Below the pieces are notes generated by a model. That model had not been told where the DNA came from. It ran no database searches and was given only the letters and a program-made list of their open reading frames with translations. Shown piece by piece: positions 1 to 8,291 of a stretch of DNA of 39,582 bases (its first letter is position 1; every line of letters starts with the position of its first letter). Both the position numbers and the translations under genes were made by a program. The DNA is from Delftia tsuruhatensis NBRC 16741 (lineage in GTDB: Bacteria > Pseudomonadota > Gammaproteobacteria > Burkholderiales > Burkholderiaceae_C), in assembly GCF_001571325.1 (NCBI RefSeq), contig NZ_BCTO01000079.1:1-39582 (forward strand), in the 5' to 3' direction.

Positions 1-313
1 ATTCATCGCCCAATGGCGTATGGATGGTGACTCGGCGTGTCATTGGTGCTCGCGCCCTGTCGGGGCGCCCTCCCGGTCTTTCGATACGGAAAGATCATGG
101 AAGAATGAGCCGCTCTATGGAAATTCCAATTTCTGCCAAAAAATAGGATTGCCAAAAGGAAAATTGCCGCTTCTCCCACTCGGATCGGGCTTGGGAAAAG
201 CCTAGGACAAGCGGCCGGAGCAAGGGCCTTCATGATGTGCAGCCGCTACACATCGCCCCGCTTGGCCGTCCCCCGGATCAGGGCGCCGCACGCCCGCGCA
301 GCCGCTCAGGGGT
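1..313. other. No gene recognised
   Basis: This left-edge stretch lies downstream of the acyl-CoA dehydrogenase gene. Short open frames exist on both strands, but none shows a recognisable motif, a good ribosome-binding site or the codon usage of the neighbours. Part of it (about 90-190) is less GC-rich than the rest. It may be the 3' flank or promoter region of a gene outside the window. Confidence 0.5.
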
Positions 314-1456
314 TCAAAGAGTCCTTCCGATGATCTCCTTCATGATCTCGTCGCTGCCCCCGTAGATCCGCCCTATGCGCGCATCGGTCCAGGCGCGGCC
401 GATCTGGTATTCGGTCATGTAGCCGTAGCCGCCGTGCAGTTGCAGGAATTCGTCGAGCAGGCGGTTTTGCAGCGCCGTGGCATTGAGCTTGACCATGGCG
501 GCCCGGTCGGGGGCGAGCGCGCGGCGCAGGTGCAGGGCGATGCAGTCGTCCACGAAGACGCGCAGCATGGTGGCCTGTGCCTTGGCCTCGGCCAGCTTGA
601 AGCGCGTGTTCTGGAAGTCGAACACCGGCTGGCCGAAGGCCTTGCGCTCGCGCGTGTAGGCAATGGTCTTGTGCAAAAAGGCTTCGATGGACGCGGCGGC
701 GCGCACGGCCACCACCAGGCGCTCCTGGGCCAGTTCGTGCATCAGATACCTGAAGCCCGCGTTCTCCTCGCCCAGCAGGTGGTCGGCCGGCACGCGCACG
801 TTGTCGAAGAACAGCTCCGAGGTGTCCTGCGCCATGAGGCCGATCTTCTCGAGCTTGCGGCCCTTGGAGAAGCCGGGCATGCCGTCCTCGACCACGATCA
901 GGGACACGCCCTTGGCACCCATCTCGGGCGCGGTCTTGGCGACGACGATGACCAGCTCCGAATTGATGCCGTTGGTGATGAAGGTCTTCTGGCCGTTGAG
1001 CACGTAGTGGTCGCCCTCGCGCCGCGCCGTGGTGCGCACGGACTTGAGGTCGCTGCCCGCGCCGGGCTCGGTCATGGCGATGGCGCCGATCAGCTCGCCC
1101 GCGGCCATGCGCGGCAGCCAGCGGTCCTTCTGGGCCTTGCTGCCATAGGCATGGATGTAGGGCGCGACGATGTCCGAATGCAGCGGAAAGCCCAGCCCGC
1201 TGGCGCCCGTGCGCGCGATCTCCTCCAGCAGCACGGCCGCATGGCCGAAGTCGCCGCCGCCGCCGTAGGGCTCGGGCAGCATGGGGTTGAGCAGGCCTTC
1301 GCGCCCGGCCTTGCGCCAGACCTCCTTGGGCACGATGCCCTGGCGCTCCCATTCGGCATGGTGGGGGACGATCTCGCGCTCGAAGAAGCGGCGGGCCTGC
1401 TCGCGGAACTGTTCATGGTCTTCGCGGTAGACGGAGCGCTCGGTCAGGTCTTGCAT
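314..1456 (-). CDS. Acyl-CoA dehydrogenase, LCAD/IVD-like
   Basis: This 380-residue FAD flavoprotein oxidises acyl-CoA to 2-enoyl-CoA and passes electrons to ETF. The N-terminal helical domain is followed by the beta-domain signature AMTEPGAGSD (residues 127-136), the substrate-binding LNGQKTFITNG (153-163), and the C-terminal helices with ERKAFGQ and LHGGYGYMTEY. The end reads IYGGSDEIMKEI, as in long-chain enzymes. The base is therefore not at the medium/short-chain position (a Gly there). The candidate is E245 in QERLVVA, the helix-G glutamate used by LCAD and isovaleryl-CoA dehydrogenases. The ATG start gives the family's usual length. It lies 48 bp downstream of the acyl-CoA ligase gene on the same strand, so ligase and dehydrogenase probably form one transcript giving the first two steps of a beta-oxidation-like route. 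The substrate cannot be read from the sequence. Confidence 0.93.
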   Translation of the reverse strand: MQDLTERSVYREDHEQFREQARRFFEREIVPHHAEWERQGIVPKEVWRKAGREGLLNPMLPEPYGGGGDFGHAAVLLEEIARTGASGLGFPLHSDIVAPYIHAYGSKAQKDRWLPRMAAGELIGAIAMTEPGAGSDLKSVRTTARREGDHYVLNGQKTFITNGINSELVIVVAKTAPEMGAKGVSLIVVEDGMPGFSKGRKLEKIGLMAQDTSELFFDNVRVPADHLLGEENAGFRYLMHELAQERLVVAVRAAASIEAFLHKTIAYTRERKAFGQPVFDFQNTRFKLAEAKAQATMLRVFVDDCIALHLRRALAPDRAAMVKLNATALQNRLLDEFLQLHGGYGYMTEYQIGRAWTDARIGRIYGGSDEIMKEIIGRTL

Positions 1457-1504
1457 GGGTCGGTATCCGGTGGTTGTCGGTGAGGAAAGACGGGGAAGGG
1501 CCGT

Positions 1505-3070
1505 TCAGGCGCTGCGCAGGTTGAAGCCCGCGTGCGGCTGCTCGCGCAGCCTGTCCTTGAGCACGCGGCGCAGCAGCTTGCCCGTGGGCAGGCGCGGCAG
1601 CTCGTCCACGAACTGCAGGCGCTGCGGGCGCTTGAGGCGCGACAGCGTGGCGCCGGCCTCGGCGACGATGGCGCGTGCCATCTCGGCGCTGGCCGCGTGG
1701 CCCTGGCGCAGCACGACCACGGCCATGGGCTGCTCGCCGAAGTCGGGCTCGGGCACGCCGACCACGGCCACCTCCTGCACGGCCGGGTGCGTGGCCAGCG
1801 CGTTCTCTATCTCCTGCGGATAGAGGTTGACGCCGCCCGACAGGATGAGGTCGGCCCGCCGGTCGCTGAGAAAGAGGTAGCCCTCCTCGTCCACATGGCC
1901 CAGGTCGCCATAGGTGGCCCAGCCGCGCTCGTCGATGGCCTCGCGGGTCTTGGCGGGGTCGTTGAGGTAGGCGAAGGGCGCCACGTCCGAGAAGAACACG
2001 CGGCCGATCTGGCCCGCAGGCAGCTCCTGCCCGTCGTCGCCCACGATGCGCAGCCGACCGTAGCTGGCGCGGCCCACGGAGCCTGGACGCCGGCGCCATT
2101 CGGCGGAGTTGATCAGGGTGATGCCGCAGCCTTCGGAGCCTGCGTAGTACTCCAGCAGGATGTCGCCCCACCAGTCCAGCAGCGCCTGCTTGACGGCCAC
2201 CGGGCAGGGCGCGGCCGCATGGATGGCGCAGCGGTGGCTGGACAGGTCATAGCCGTGCCGCACCTCCTCGGGCAGCTGCAGCAGGCGGCCCAGCATGGTC
2301 GGCACCCATTGGCTGTGGGTGATGCGGTAGCGCTCGATCATCGCCAGCGCCTGCTGTGCGTCGAAGCGCGCCGTGATCACCACCGCGCCGCCGCCGTCCA
2401 GCGTGCGCAGGCAGTAGCGCAGCGGCGCTGCGTGGTACAGCGGCGCGGGCGAGAGGTAGACCGTGTCGGCGTCAAAGCCCATGTTGCGCTGCCAGGCCAG
2501 GAATTCGGGGTCGGCCTGCGTGCGGTAGAGCGCCGCCGGCAGCGCCTTCTTGATCCCCTTGGGCCGGCCCGTGGTGCCCGAGGAGTACAGCAGGTCGCGC
2601 CCCAGCGGACGGCCTGACAGGTCGATGGGCGCGGGCGCCTGCGCACGCCAGGCGGCCAGGGCATCGGCCAGCGACGGCAGGCCCGTGGATGCGCAGTCTC
2701 CGTCCACCGAATGCACGGAGGCGGCCAGTTCGGCCGGCAGCTGCGCCGCCGTGGCGGCCGAGGCAAAGACATGGCGCGCCCCGCTGTCGCCCAGGATGTA
2801 GGCCACCTCGGGCGCCGTCAGGTGGGTGCTGATGACCACCGCGTACAGGCCCGCCAGGCGAGCGGCCAGCACCAGCTCCAGGATCTCCACGCGGTTTTCC
2901 ATCAGCACGGCCACCGTGTCGCCGGCCGCCAGGCCCTGCCCGGCCATCCACTGCGCCACCTCGCGCGAGCGCTGCGCCAGCGCGCCCGCCGTGTGCTGCT
3001 GGCCGCTGTCGCCCATGGTCAGCGCAACGCGGTCGGGCCGGGCATCGGCCCAGCTGTGAAAGTCATGCAC
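1505..3070 (-). CDS. AMP-dependent acyl-CoA synthetase/ligase
   Basis: This 521-residue class I adenylate-forming enzyme activates a carboxylic acid to its acyl-AMP and then to the CoA thioester. The phosphate-binding motif YSSGTTGRPKG is near residues 162-172, the adenine-site motif YYAGSEGCG near 300, the hinge and A8 region around DRRADLILSGGVNLYPQEIE, and the catalytic lysine is in LPTGKLLRR near the C-terminus. The start is GTG at 3070, supported by a strong AAAGGAGA ribosome-binding site 6-9 nt upstream. The gene is first in a leftward pair with the acyl-CoA dehydrogenase and diverges from the thiolase operon. The acid substrate is unknown. Medium-chain, branched or aryl-alkanoic acids all fit the context. 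Confidence 0.92.
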   Translation of the reverse strand: MHDFHSWADARPDRVALTMGDSGQQHTAGALAQRSREVAQWMAGQGLAAGDTVAVLMENRVEILELVLAARLAGLYAVVISTHLTAPEVAYILGDSGARHVFASAATAAQLPAELAASVHSVDGDCASTGLPSLADALAAWRAQAPAPIDLSGRPLGRDLLYSSGTTGRPKGIKKALPAALYRTQADPEFLAWQRNMGFDADTVYLSPAPLYHAAPLRYCLRTLDGGGAVVITARFDAQQALAMIERYRITHSQWVPTMLGRLLQLPEEVRHGYDLSSHRCAIHAAAPCPVAVKQALLDWWGDILLEYYAGSEGCGITLINSAEWRRRPGSVGRASYGRLRIVGDDGQELPAGQIGRVFFSDVAPFAYLNDPAKTREAIDERGWATYGDLGHVDEEGYLFLSDRRADLILSGGVNLYPQEIENALATHPAVQEVAVVGVPEPDFGEQPMAVVVLRQGHAASAEMARAIVAEAGATLSRLKRPQRLQFVDELPRLPTGKLLRRVLKDRLREQPHAGFNLRSA

Positions 3071-3231
3071 GCCTGTCTCCTTTGCTTTTTTGAATCCGCC
3101 GTCTCGAATTCATCGGGTTTCAGCAAGTATTTTTGTTTGCGCGCGGTTTTTCATCCGGGAAAACGCTTTGTTCAATGCAAATTTCGAGACTTATCATTCA
3201 TTTCATGAACCTCCAGTCTCATTAAATCCGC
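3071..3231. promoter_or_regulatory. Divergent promoter region with repeated GTCTC(G)AAWT elements
   Basis: This 161-bp AT-richer spacer separates the leftward ligase/dehydrogenase genes from the rightward thiolase operon and must hold both promoters. It contains GTCTCGAATT at 3101-3110, an inverted copy (GTCTCGAAAT on the minus strand, 3181-3190) and a related GTCTCATTAA at 3216-3225. The first two form an 8-bp inverted repeat (GTCTCGAA/TTCGAGAC) about 82 bp apart. A similar GTCTCAATTT lies just upstream of the local IclR gene at 8205-8214, so these may be IclR sites. That link is inference. Confidence 0.5.
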
Positions 3232-4419
3232 ATGAACACTCCCGTCATCGTCGATGCCATCCGCAGTCCCATGGCCCGGGCCAAGCCCGATGGCGCCCTG
3301 GCCCAACTCCACCCCGTCGATCTGCTCAGCCAGGTGCTGGAGCAGCTCGTGCAGCGCAACCGCATCGACCCCGGCGCGGTGGACGATGTGATCACCGGCT
3401 GCGTGAGCCAGGCCGGCGAGCAGGCCGGCACGCCGGGCCGCCTGGCCTGGCTGGCCGCAGGCCTGCCGGCCCATGTGCCGTCCACCACCATCGACCGCAA
3501 GTGCGGCTCCAGCCAGCAGGCCGTGCACTTTGCCGTGCAGGCCATCATGTCGGGCACGCAGGACATGGTGATCGCCTGCGGCGTGGAGTCCATGAGCCGC
3601 GTGCCCATGGGCAGCTCGCGCATGGGGCAGAACACCACGGGCGCACGCTTCGATGCGCGCTTCGCGCCGGGGCTGGTGGGCCAGGGCGTGTCGGCCGACC
3701 TCGTGGCCGCGCGCTGGGGCCTGGGCCGCGAGGAACTGGATGCCTATGCCGCGCGATCGCACCAGCGCGCCCATGCGGCCCAGTCGGCCGGGCACTTCGA
3801 GCGCGAGATCGTGGGCATCACCACGCCTGCCGGCCTCGTCACGGCCGACGAGACCATCCGCCCGGGCACCACGGCGCAGAAGCTGGGCGCGCTCAAGGCC
3901 GTGTTCCAGAACGACGAGCTGTCGGCGCGCTTTCCGCAGATCCGCTGGCACACCACGGCGGGCAATGCCTCGCAGATGACCGACGGCGCCAGCGCCATGC
4001 TGCTGATGAGCGAAAAGCGCGCCCAGCAGCTGGGCCTGCGCCCGCGAGCGCGCTTCGTGGCGCTGGACGTGGTGGGCGACGATCCGCTGTACATGCTCAC
4101 GGCCCCCATTCCCGCCACGCGGCGCGTGCTGGCCAAGGCCGGCATGCGGCTGGAGCAGATGGACCACTGCGAGATCAACGAGGCCTTCGCCTCCGTGCCC
4201 CTGGCCTGGCTGAAAGAGCTGAGGGAACTGGGCGCCGACCCCGAGCGGCTGAACCCGCGCGGCGGCGCCATCGCCCTGGGCCATCCGCTGGGGGCCTCGG
4301 GCATCCGCCTGATGACCACCATGCTGCACGCGCTGGAGGACAGCGGCGCGCGCTACGGCCTGCAATCCATGTGCGAGGCCGGCGGCATGGCCAACGCCAC
4401 CATCATCGAACGCCTGTGA
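3232..4419 (+). CDS. Thiolase (acetyl-CoA C-acyltransferase)
   Basis: This 395-residue thiolase cleaves 3-ketoacyl-CoA with CoA to give acetyl-CoA, or propionyl-CoA from 2-methyl substrates, plus a shortened acyl-CoA. The nucleophile is C91 in DRKCGSSQQA. The C-terminal half carries NEAF, then H351 in GGAIALGHPLGASG, and the second active-site cysteine C381 in CEAGG. All catalytic residues are therefore present. It is the first gene of a rightward operon, followed after 22 bp by a 3-hydroxyacyl-CoA dehydrogenase, which supports a degradative rather than biosynthetic role. The start codon has only a weak ribosome-binding site. Confidence 0.93.
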   Translation: MNTPVIVDAIRSPMARAKPDGALAQLHPVDLLSQVLEQLVQRNRIDPGAVDDVITGCVSQAGEQAGTPGRLAWLAAGLPAHVPSTTIDRKCGSSQQAVHFAVQAIMSGTQDMVIACGVESMSRVPMGSSRMGQNTTGARFDARFAPGLVGQGVSADLVAARWGLGREELDAYAARSHQRAHAAQSAGHFEREIVGITTPAGLVTADETIRPGTTAQKLGALKAVFQNDELSARFPQIRWHTTAGNASQMTDGASAMLLMSEKRAQQLGLRPRARFVALDVVGDDPLYMLTAPIPATRRVLAKAGMRLEQMDHCEINEAFASVPLAWLKELRELGADPERLNPRGGAIALGHPLGASGIRLMTTMLHALEDSGARYGLQSMCEAGGMANATIIERL

Positions 4420-4441
4420 GCCAGGCACGGGAGACACATCC

Positions 4442-5221
4442 ATGCAACTGCAAGAGAACATGACGGCCCTGGTGACGGGCGGCGTATCAGGCCTGGGCGA
4501 GGCATCGGCCCTGGCGCTGCTGGAACGCGGCCTGAACGTGGTGGTGGTGGACCTGAACGAGGACCGCGGCGCGGCCATGGTGGACGCCGCCCGCCAGCGC
4601 CACGGCAGTCGCCTGCGCTTCGTGAAGGCCGACGTGGCCGACGCCGACCAGATGGCCGCCGCCATTGCGGCCGCCGAGGACTTCGGCGAGTTCCGCGCCC
4701 TGGTGCACTGCGCGGGCGTGGGCGGGCCGCTGCGGCTGGTGGAGAAGGACGGCAGCCCCGGCTCGCTGGACAAGTACACGGGCATCGTCCGCGTGAACCT
4801 GATCGGCACCTTCAACACGCTGCGCCTGGCCGCCGCCAGCATGGCGCGCAACGAGCCCGTGCAAGGCGAGCGCGGCGCCTGCGTGCTCACGGCCTCGGTG
4901 GCGGGCTACGAGGGGCAGATCGGCCAGATTCCCTATGCCTCGGCCAAGGCCGGCATCATCGGCATGACCATCGTCGCCGCGCGCGACCTGGCCACGCGCA
5001 TGATCCGCGTGTGCACCATTGCGCCGGGCCTGTTCGACACGCCCATCCTGGCCAAGCTGCCCGACAACATCCGCCAGTCGCTGGCCGCCTCCGTGCCCAA
5101 CCCCGCACGCCTGGGCCACCCGTCCGAGTACGCGCTGACCGCGCTGCACATTCTTGAAAATCCCATGCTCAATGGCGAGACGATTCGCCTGGACGGTGCC
5201 ATTCGGATGAGTCCTCGCTGA
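4442..5221 (+). CDS. SDR 3-hydroxyacyl-CoA dehydrogenase, HSD17B10 type
   Basis: This 259-residue short-chain dehydrogenase has the NAD-binding TGGVSGLGEA (residues 12-21), D65 in the KADV motif, NAG-like CAGVG, and the catalytic set S152, Y165 and K169 (YASAK). The C-terminus, with RLGHPSEYA followed by LNGETIRLDGAIRM, closely follows mitochondrial HSD17B10 (type II 3-hydroxyacyl-CoA dehydrogenase). That enzyme oxidises 3-hydroxyacyl-CoA, including 2-methyl-3-hydroxybutyryl-CoA, with NAD. D37 at the end of beta-2 agrees with NAD rather than NADP. It sits between thiolase and a Bug receptor and would supply the ketoacyl-CoA for the thiolase. Confidence 0.92.
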   Translation: MQLQENMTALVTGGVSGLGEASALALLERGLNVVVVDLNEDRGAAMVDAARQRHGSRLRFVKADVADADQMAAAIAAAEDFGEFRALVHCAGVGGPLRLVEKDGSPGSLDKYTGIVRVNLIGTFNTLRLAAASMARNEPVQGERGACVLTASVAGYEGQIGQIPYASAKAGIIGMTIVAARDLATRMIRVCTIAPGLFDTPILAKLPDNIRQSLAASVPNPARLGHPSEYALTALHILENPMLNGETIRLDGAIRMSPR

Positions 5222-5261
5222 CAAGCGCCCCGGCCCAGCACACGCGCGGAGAAGAAACACC

Positions 5262-6224
5262 ATGTTCAAACGTCTCACGCTGGCGGCGGCTGCCTTGCTG
5301 TGCGCCACGGCAGCCATTGCAGCCGATGCCTGGCCCACGCGGCCCATCACCCTGGTCGTGCCGGGCGCGGCCGGGGGCTCCACCGACATTCCCGCGCGGC
5401 TGCTGGCGCTCAAGCTGGGCGAGCGGCTGGGCCAGCCCGTCATCGTGGACAACAGGCCGGGCGCGGGCGGCTCCATCGGTGCCAGCCAGGTGGCACGCGC
5501 GCAGCCGGACGGCTATACGGTGCTGGTGGGCAATACGGGCTCCAACGCCATCAACTACACGGCCTACAAGAAGCTGCCCTACAGGCCCGAGGACTTCGTG
5601 GCGCTGACGGACATGATCTCGTTTTCCAACGTGCTGGTCGTGCCGCAGGCATCGCCGGTGCGCTCGCTGGACGATCTGCTCAAGGCCGCGCGGCAGGCGC
5701 CGGGCAAGCTGTCGTTCTCCTCGGCCGGCGTGGGCCAGACCACGCACCTCATGGGCGAGCTGCTGCGCGAGCGCACGGGCGTGGACGTGGTGCATGTGCC
5801 CTACCGTGGCTCGGCACCGGCCACGGCGGCCATCGTGTCGGGAGAGACGCAGTTCATGTTCGACAACCTCACGGCCTCGCTGGTGCATATCAAGGCGGGC
5901 AAGCTGCATCCCATCGCCGTGACCGGCGCGCAGCGCGAGCCCGAGCTGCCCAACGTGCCCACCACCACCGAGCTGGGCCTGCAGGACTTCGACAAGGTCG
6001 GCTGGATGGGTTTCTTCCTGCCCGCGCAGACGCCGCCCGCCGTGGTGCGCAAGCTCACCGACGGCCTGGTCGCCGTGCTCCGGGACCCCGAGGTGGCGCG
6101 CCGCTACCGCGAGCTCGGCGGCCGCCCGGGCGGCATGCCGCAGGCGCAGTTCACCCAGCTGGTGGACAACGACCGCAAGAGCTGGGGCGCGCTGATCACC
6201 AGCCGCCAGCTGCAACTCGACTGA
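5262..6224 (+). CDS. Bug-family tripartite tricarboxylate receptor (periplasmic solute-binding protein)
   Basis: This 320-residue periplasmic binding protein begins with a clear Sec signal peptide (K-R, then an Ala/Leu-rich core, cleavage after about residue 20, AIA). The mature protein has the Bug pattern: RPITLVVPGAAGG near the start, then VIVDNRPGAGGSIGA and later GQTTHLMGELL. Bug proteins bind carboxylates and other small acids for TctAB-type permeases or for signalling. No TctA/TctB genes are nearby, so this is an orphan receptor, as is common in Comamonadaceae and Bordetella. An SD (GGAGAAG) precedes the ATG. Its position inside the operon suggests that it captures the acid degraded by the neighbouring enzymes. 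Confidence 0.92.
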   Translation: MFKRLTLAAAALLCATAAIAADAWPTRPITLVVPGAAGGSTDIPARLLALKLGERLGQPVIVDNRPGAGGSIGASQVARAQPDGYTVLVGNTGSNAINYTAYKKLPYRPEDFVALTDMISFSNVLVVPQASPVRSLDDLLKAARQAPGKLSFSSAGVGQTTHLMGELLRERTGVDVVHVPYRGSAPATAAIVSGETQFMFDNLTASLVHIKAGKLHPIAVTGAQREPELPNVPTTTELGLQDFDKVGWMGFFLPAQTPPAVVRKLTDGLVAVLRDPEVARRYRELGGRPGGMPQAQFTQLVDNDRKSWGALITSRQLQLD

Positions 6225-6245
6225 CCCGATTTCGACGGAGACGCC

Positions 6246-7388
6246 ATGAAGGTGCTGGACAGCGTGCGCGTGCTGGAGATTGGCGGCATCGGCCCGGGGC
6301 CGTTCTGTGCCATGCATCTGGCGGACCTGGGGGCCGATGTGGTGTCCATCGTGCGGCCCGAGGGGGAACCCGCCGCCACCCCAGCCACCTCAGCCACCTC
6401 AGCCGCCTCGGCGCTGTCGCGCGGCAAGCGCTCGGTGTTCGCCGATCTCAAGTCACCCGAAGGGCGTGACCTGGTGCTGGCCCTGGTGCGCGATGCCGAT
6501 GCGCTGATCGAGGGCATGCGGCCCGGCGCCATGGAGCGCCTGGGCCTGGGACCCGAGGCCTGCCAGGCCCTCAACCCGCGCCTGGTCTATGGCCGCATGA
6601 CGGGCTGGGGCCAGGACGGCCCGCTGGCCCAGGCAGCCGGCCACGACAACAACTATGCCGCCGTCTCGGGCGCGCTGTGGGGGTGCGCGCCGGCCGATGC
6701 CCGGCCGGTCTCGCCGTTTGCCACGCTGGGCGACATCGGCGGCGGCGCCATGTACCTGATGACGGGGCTGCTGGCCGGCATCGTGCAGGCACGCGCCACG
6801 GGGCGCGGCACCGTGGTGGACGCGGCCATCGTCGATGGTGCGGCGCACATGCTCAACCTCATGCTGCACGCGCGCCAGCGCGGTCTGGTGGCCGACGAGC
6901 GCGGCCACAGCATCCACGACAGTGCGCCGTTCTACGAAACCTATGCCTGTGCCGATGGCGGCTTCATCACCGTGGGAGCCATCGAGCCGCAGTTCCATGC
7001 CCTGCTGCTGGACAGGCTGGGCCTGGCCGGTGCCGCAGCGTTCCAGGGCCCCCAGTGGGACCGCGCCGCCTGGCCCGCGCGGCGCGCGCAGCTGCAGACG
7101 CTGTTCGCCTCCCGGCCCCGCGCGTACTGGCAGCAATTGCTGGAGGGCAGCGATGCCTGCTTCGGCGCCGTGCTCAGCCCTGTGGAAGCCGCCAGCCACC
7201 CGCACCTGCAGGCGCGTGGCGTCTACCTGCAGCCCGAAGGCGGCGCCCTGCAGGCCAGCCCCGCGCCACGCTTTGACGGCCAGGCCTATGCGCCGGGCCG
7301 TGCGAATGCCGCAGGCTTCGACACCGCCAGCGTGCGGGAGAAGGTGAGCGCAGGGCGCGCGCAGGAAGTCTGGCGCAGCGCCCGCTGA
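6246..7388 (+). CDS. CaiB/BaiF CoA-transferase family protein, AMACR-like
   Basis: This 380-residue class III CoA-transferase fold protein starts with VLEIGGIGPGPFCAMHLADLGADV. The motif AGHDNNYAAVSG places H133, and LGDIGGG places D163, where alpha-methylacyl-CoA racemases have their catalytic His and Asp. A CoA-transferase would use only the Asp. The sequence therefore favours an alpha-methylacyl-CoA racemase, which would let (R)- and (S)-2-methyl-branched acyl-CoAs reach the stereospecific dehydrogenase. CoA transfer cannot be excluded. A low-complexity ATP/ATS/ATS/AAS stretch (residues 44-55) is encoded by three 9-bp repeats at 6382-6408. An SD (GGAG) precedes the ATG. The gene ends 1 bp from the convergent IclR gene. 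Confidence 0.88.
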   Translation: MKVLDSVRVLEIGGIGPGPFCAMHLADLGADVVSIVRPEGEPAATPATSATSAASALSRGKRSVFADLKSPEGRDLVLALVRDADALIEGMRPGAMERLGLGPEACQALNPRLVYGRMTGWGQDGPLAQAAGHDNNYAAVSGALWGCAPADARPVSPFATLGDIGGGAMYLMTGLLAGIVQARATGRGTVVDAAIVDGAAHMLNLMLHARQRGLVADERGHSIHDSAPFYETYACADGGFITVGAIEPQFHALLLDRLGLAGAAAFQGPQWDRAAWPARRAQLQTLFASRPRAYWQQLLEGSDACFGAVLSPVEAASHPHLQARGVYLQPEGGALQASPAPRFDGQAYAPGRANAAGFDTASVREKVSAGRAQEVWRSAR

Positions 7389-7389
7389 T

Positions 7390-8172
7390 TCACGAGAGGC
7401 TGGAGGCGCCCAGCATGCCTTCGACCAGGCGCACCAGCGTGATCAGGCGCGGCCCGGCATCGCTTTCCAGCGCGCGGCTTTGCGGGCTGTAGATGGGCAG
7501 GGAGACCGAGAACACCCAGTACTCGCCGTCCTGGGCCGTGGACATGGGCACGGCAATGGACTGGATCTCGCGGTGCAGGTCGCCGTGGCTGCGGCAAAAG
7601 CCGTGCTCGGCCAGGTCGCGCCGCGCATCGTCGAGCCGCTCGCGCAGTTGCTGGGCGCGTGCGGGATCGTCGGCCTGCAGCTCGGCGATGAAGGCCTCGC
7701 GCTCGGCCTCGGGCAGGCTCAGCAGGTAGGCGCGGCCCGTGGCGGTGCGCGACAGCGAGATGTGCACGCCGATCTCGGGCAGGAAGACCTTGTTGGTCAG
7801 GCCGTTGGCCAGCTCCACCAGGCACAGCTGGCGGCCGTGGCCCACGGCCAGCTGGATCTGGCCCTCCAGGTGATTGGCCAGCTCCTGCATGTGCGGCCGC
7901 GCGAACTGGCGCATGTGCATGCGCGCCAGCACGGGCGAGGACAGGTTCAGCAGCCCCACGCCCGGCACGTACTTGGACAGGCGCTCGGAGTAGCGCATCA
8001 GGTTCAGTTCGCACAGGGTGTCGATCAGGCGGAACAGCGTGGGCTTGGGCAGGCCCGTCATGTCCATCAGTTCACGGGCGCTGAGTTCCTGGTGCTTGTT
8101 GGAAAAGCACTGGAGCACGGAGATGCCGCGCACCAGGGCGGCCACCAGCTTGCCATTGTCTTCGGAATTCAT
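7390..8172 (-). CDS. IclR-family transcriptional regulator
   Basis: This 260-residue regulator (from the ATG at 8172) has an N-terminal winged helix-turn-helix (ALVRGISVLQCF, then ELMDMTGLPKPTLFRLIDTL) and a C-terminal GAF-like effector domain (for example SRTATGRAYLLSLPE). A frame extension to a TTG at 8211 exists, but the internal ATG matches the family start better. It is convergent with the CaiB/BaiF gene, with a 1-bp gap. By location it is the likely regulator of the 0.3-7.4 kb CoA-ester island, responding to a pathway acid or CoA ester. A GTCTCAATTT element at 8205-8214, just upstream of its start, resembles repeats in the divergent promoter at 3.1-3.2 kb. Confidence 0.9.
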   Translation of the reverse strand: MNSEDNGKLVAALVRGISVLQCFSNKHQELSARELMDMTGLPKPTLFRLIDTLCELNLMRYSERLSKYVPGVGLLNLSSPVLARMHMRQFARPHMQELANHLEGQIQLAVGHGRQLCLVELANGLTNKVFLPEIGVHISLSRTATGRAYLLSLPEAEREAFIAELQADDPARAQQLRERLDDARRDLAEHGFCRSHGDLHREIQSIAVPMSTAQDGEYWVFSVSLPIYSPQSRALESDAGPRLITLVRLVEGMLGASSLS

Positions 8173-8291
8173 GGATTGATGAGGGCTGAAAAGATGAAAC
8201 GATTGTCTCAATTTTCAGGATGCCGCCGCACAGATTTCCAGGGCCATGCGCAGTGCAAACCCGTAAACAGGCCTTGCCCCGCGCAACGGAC

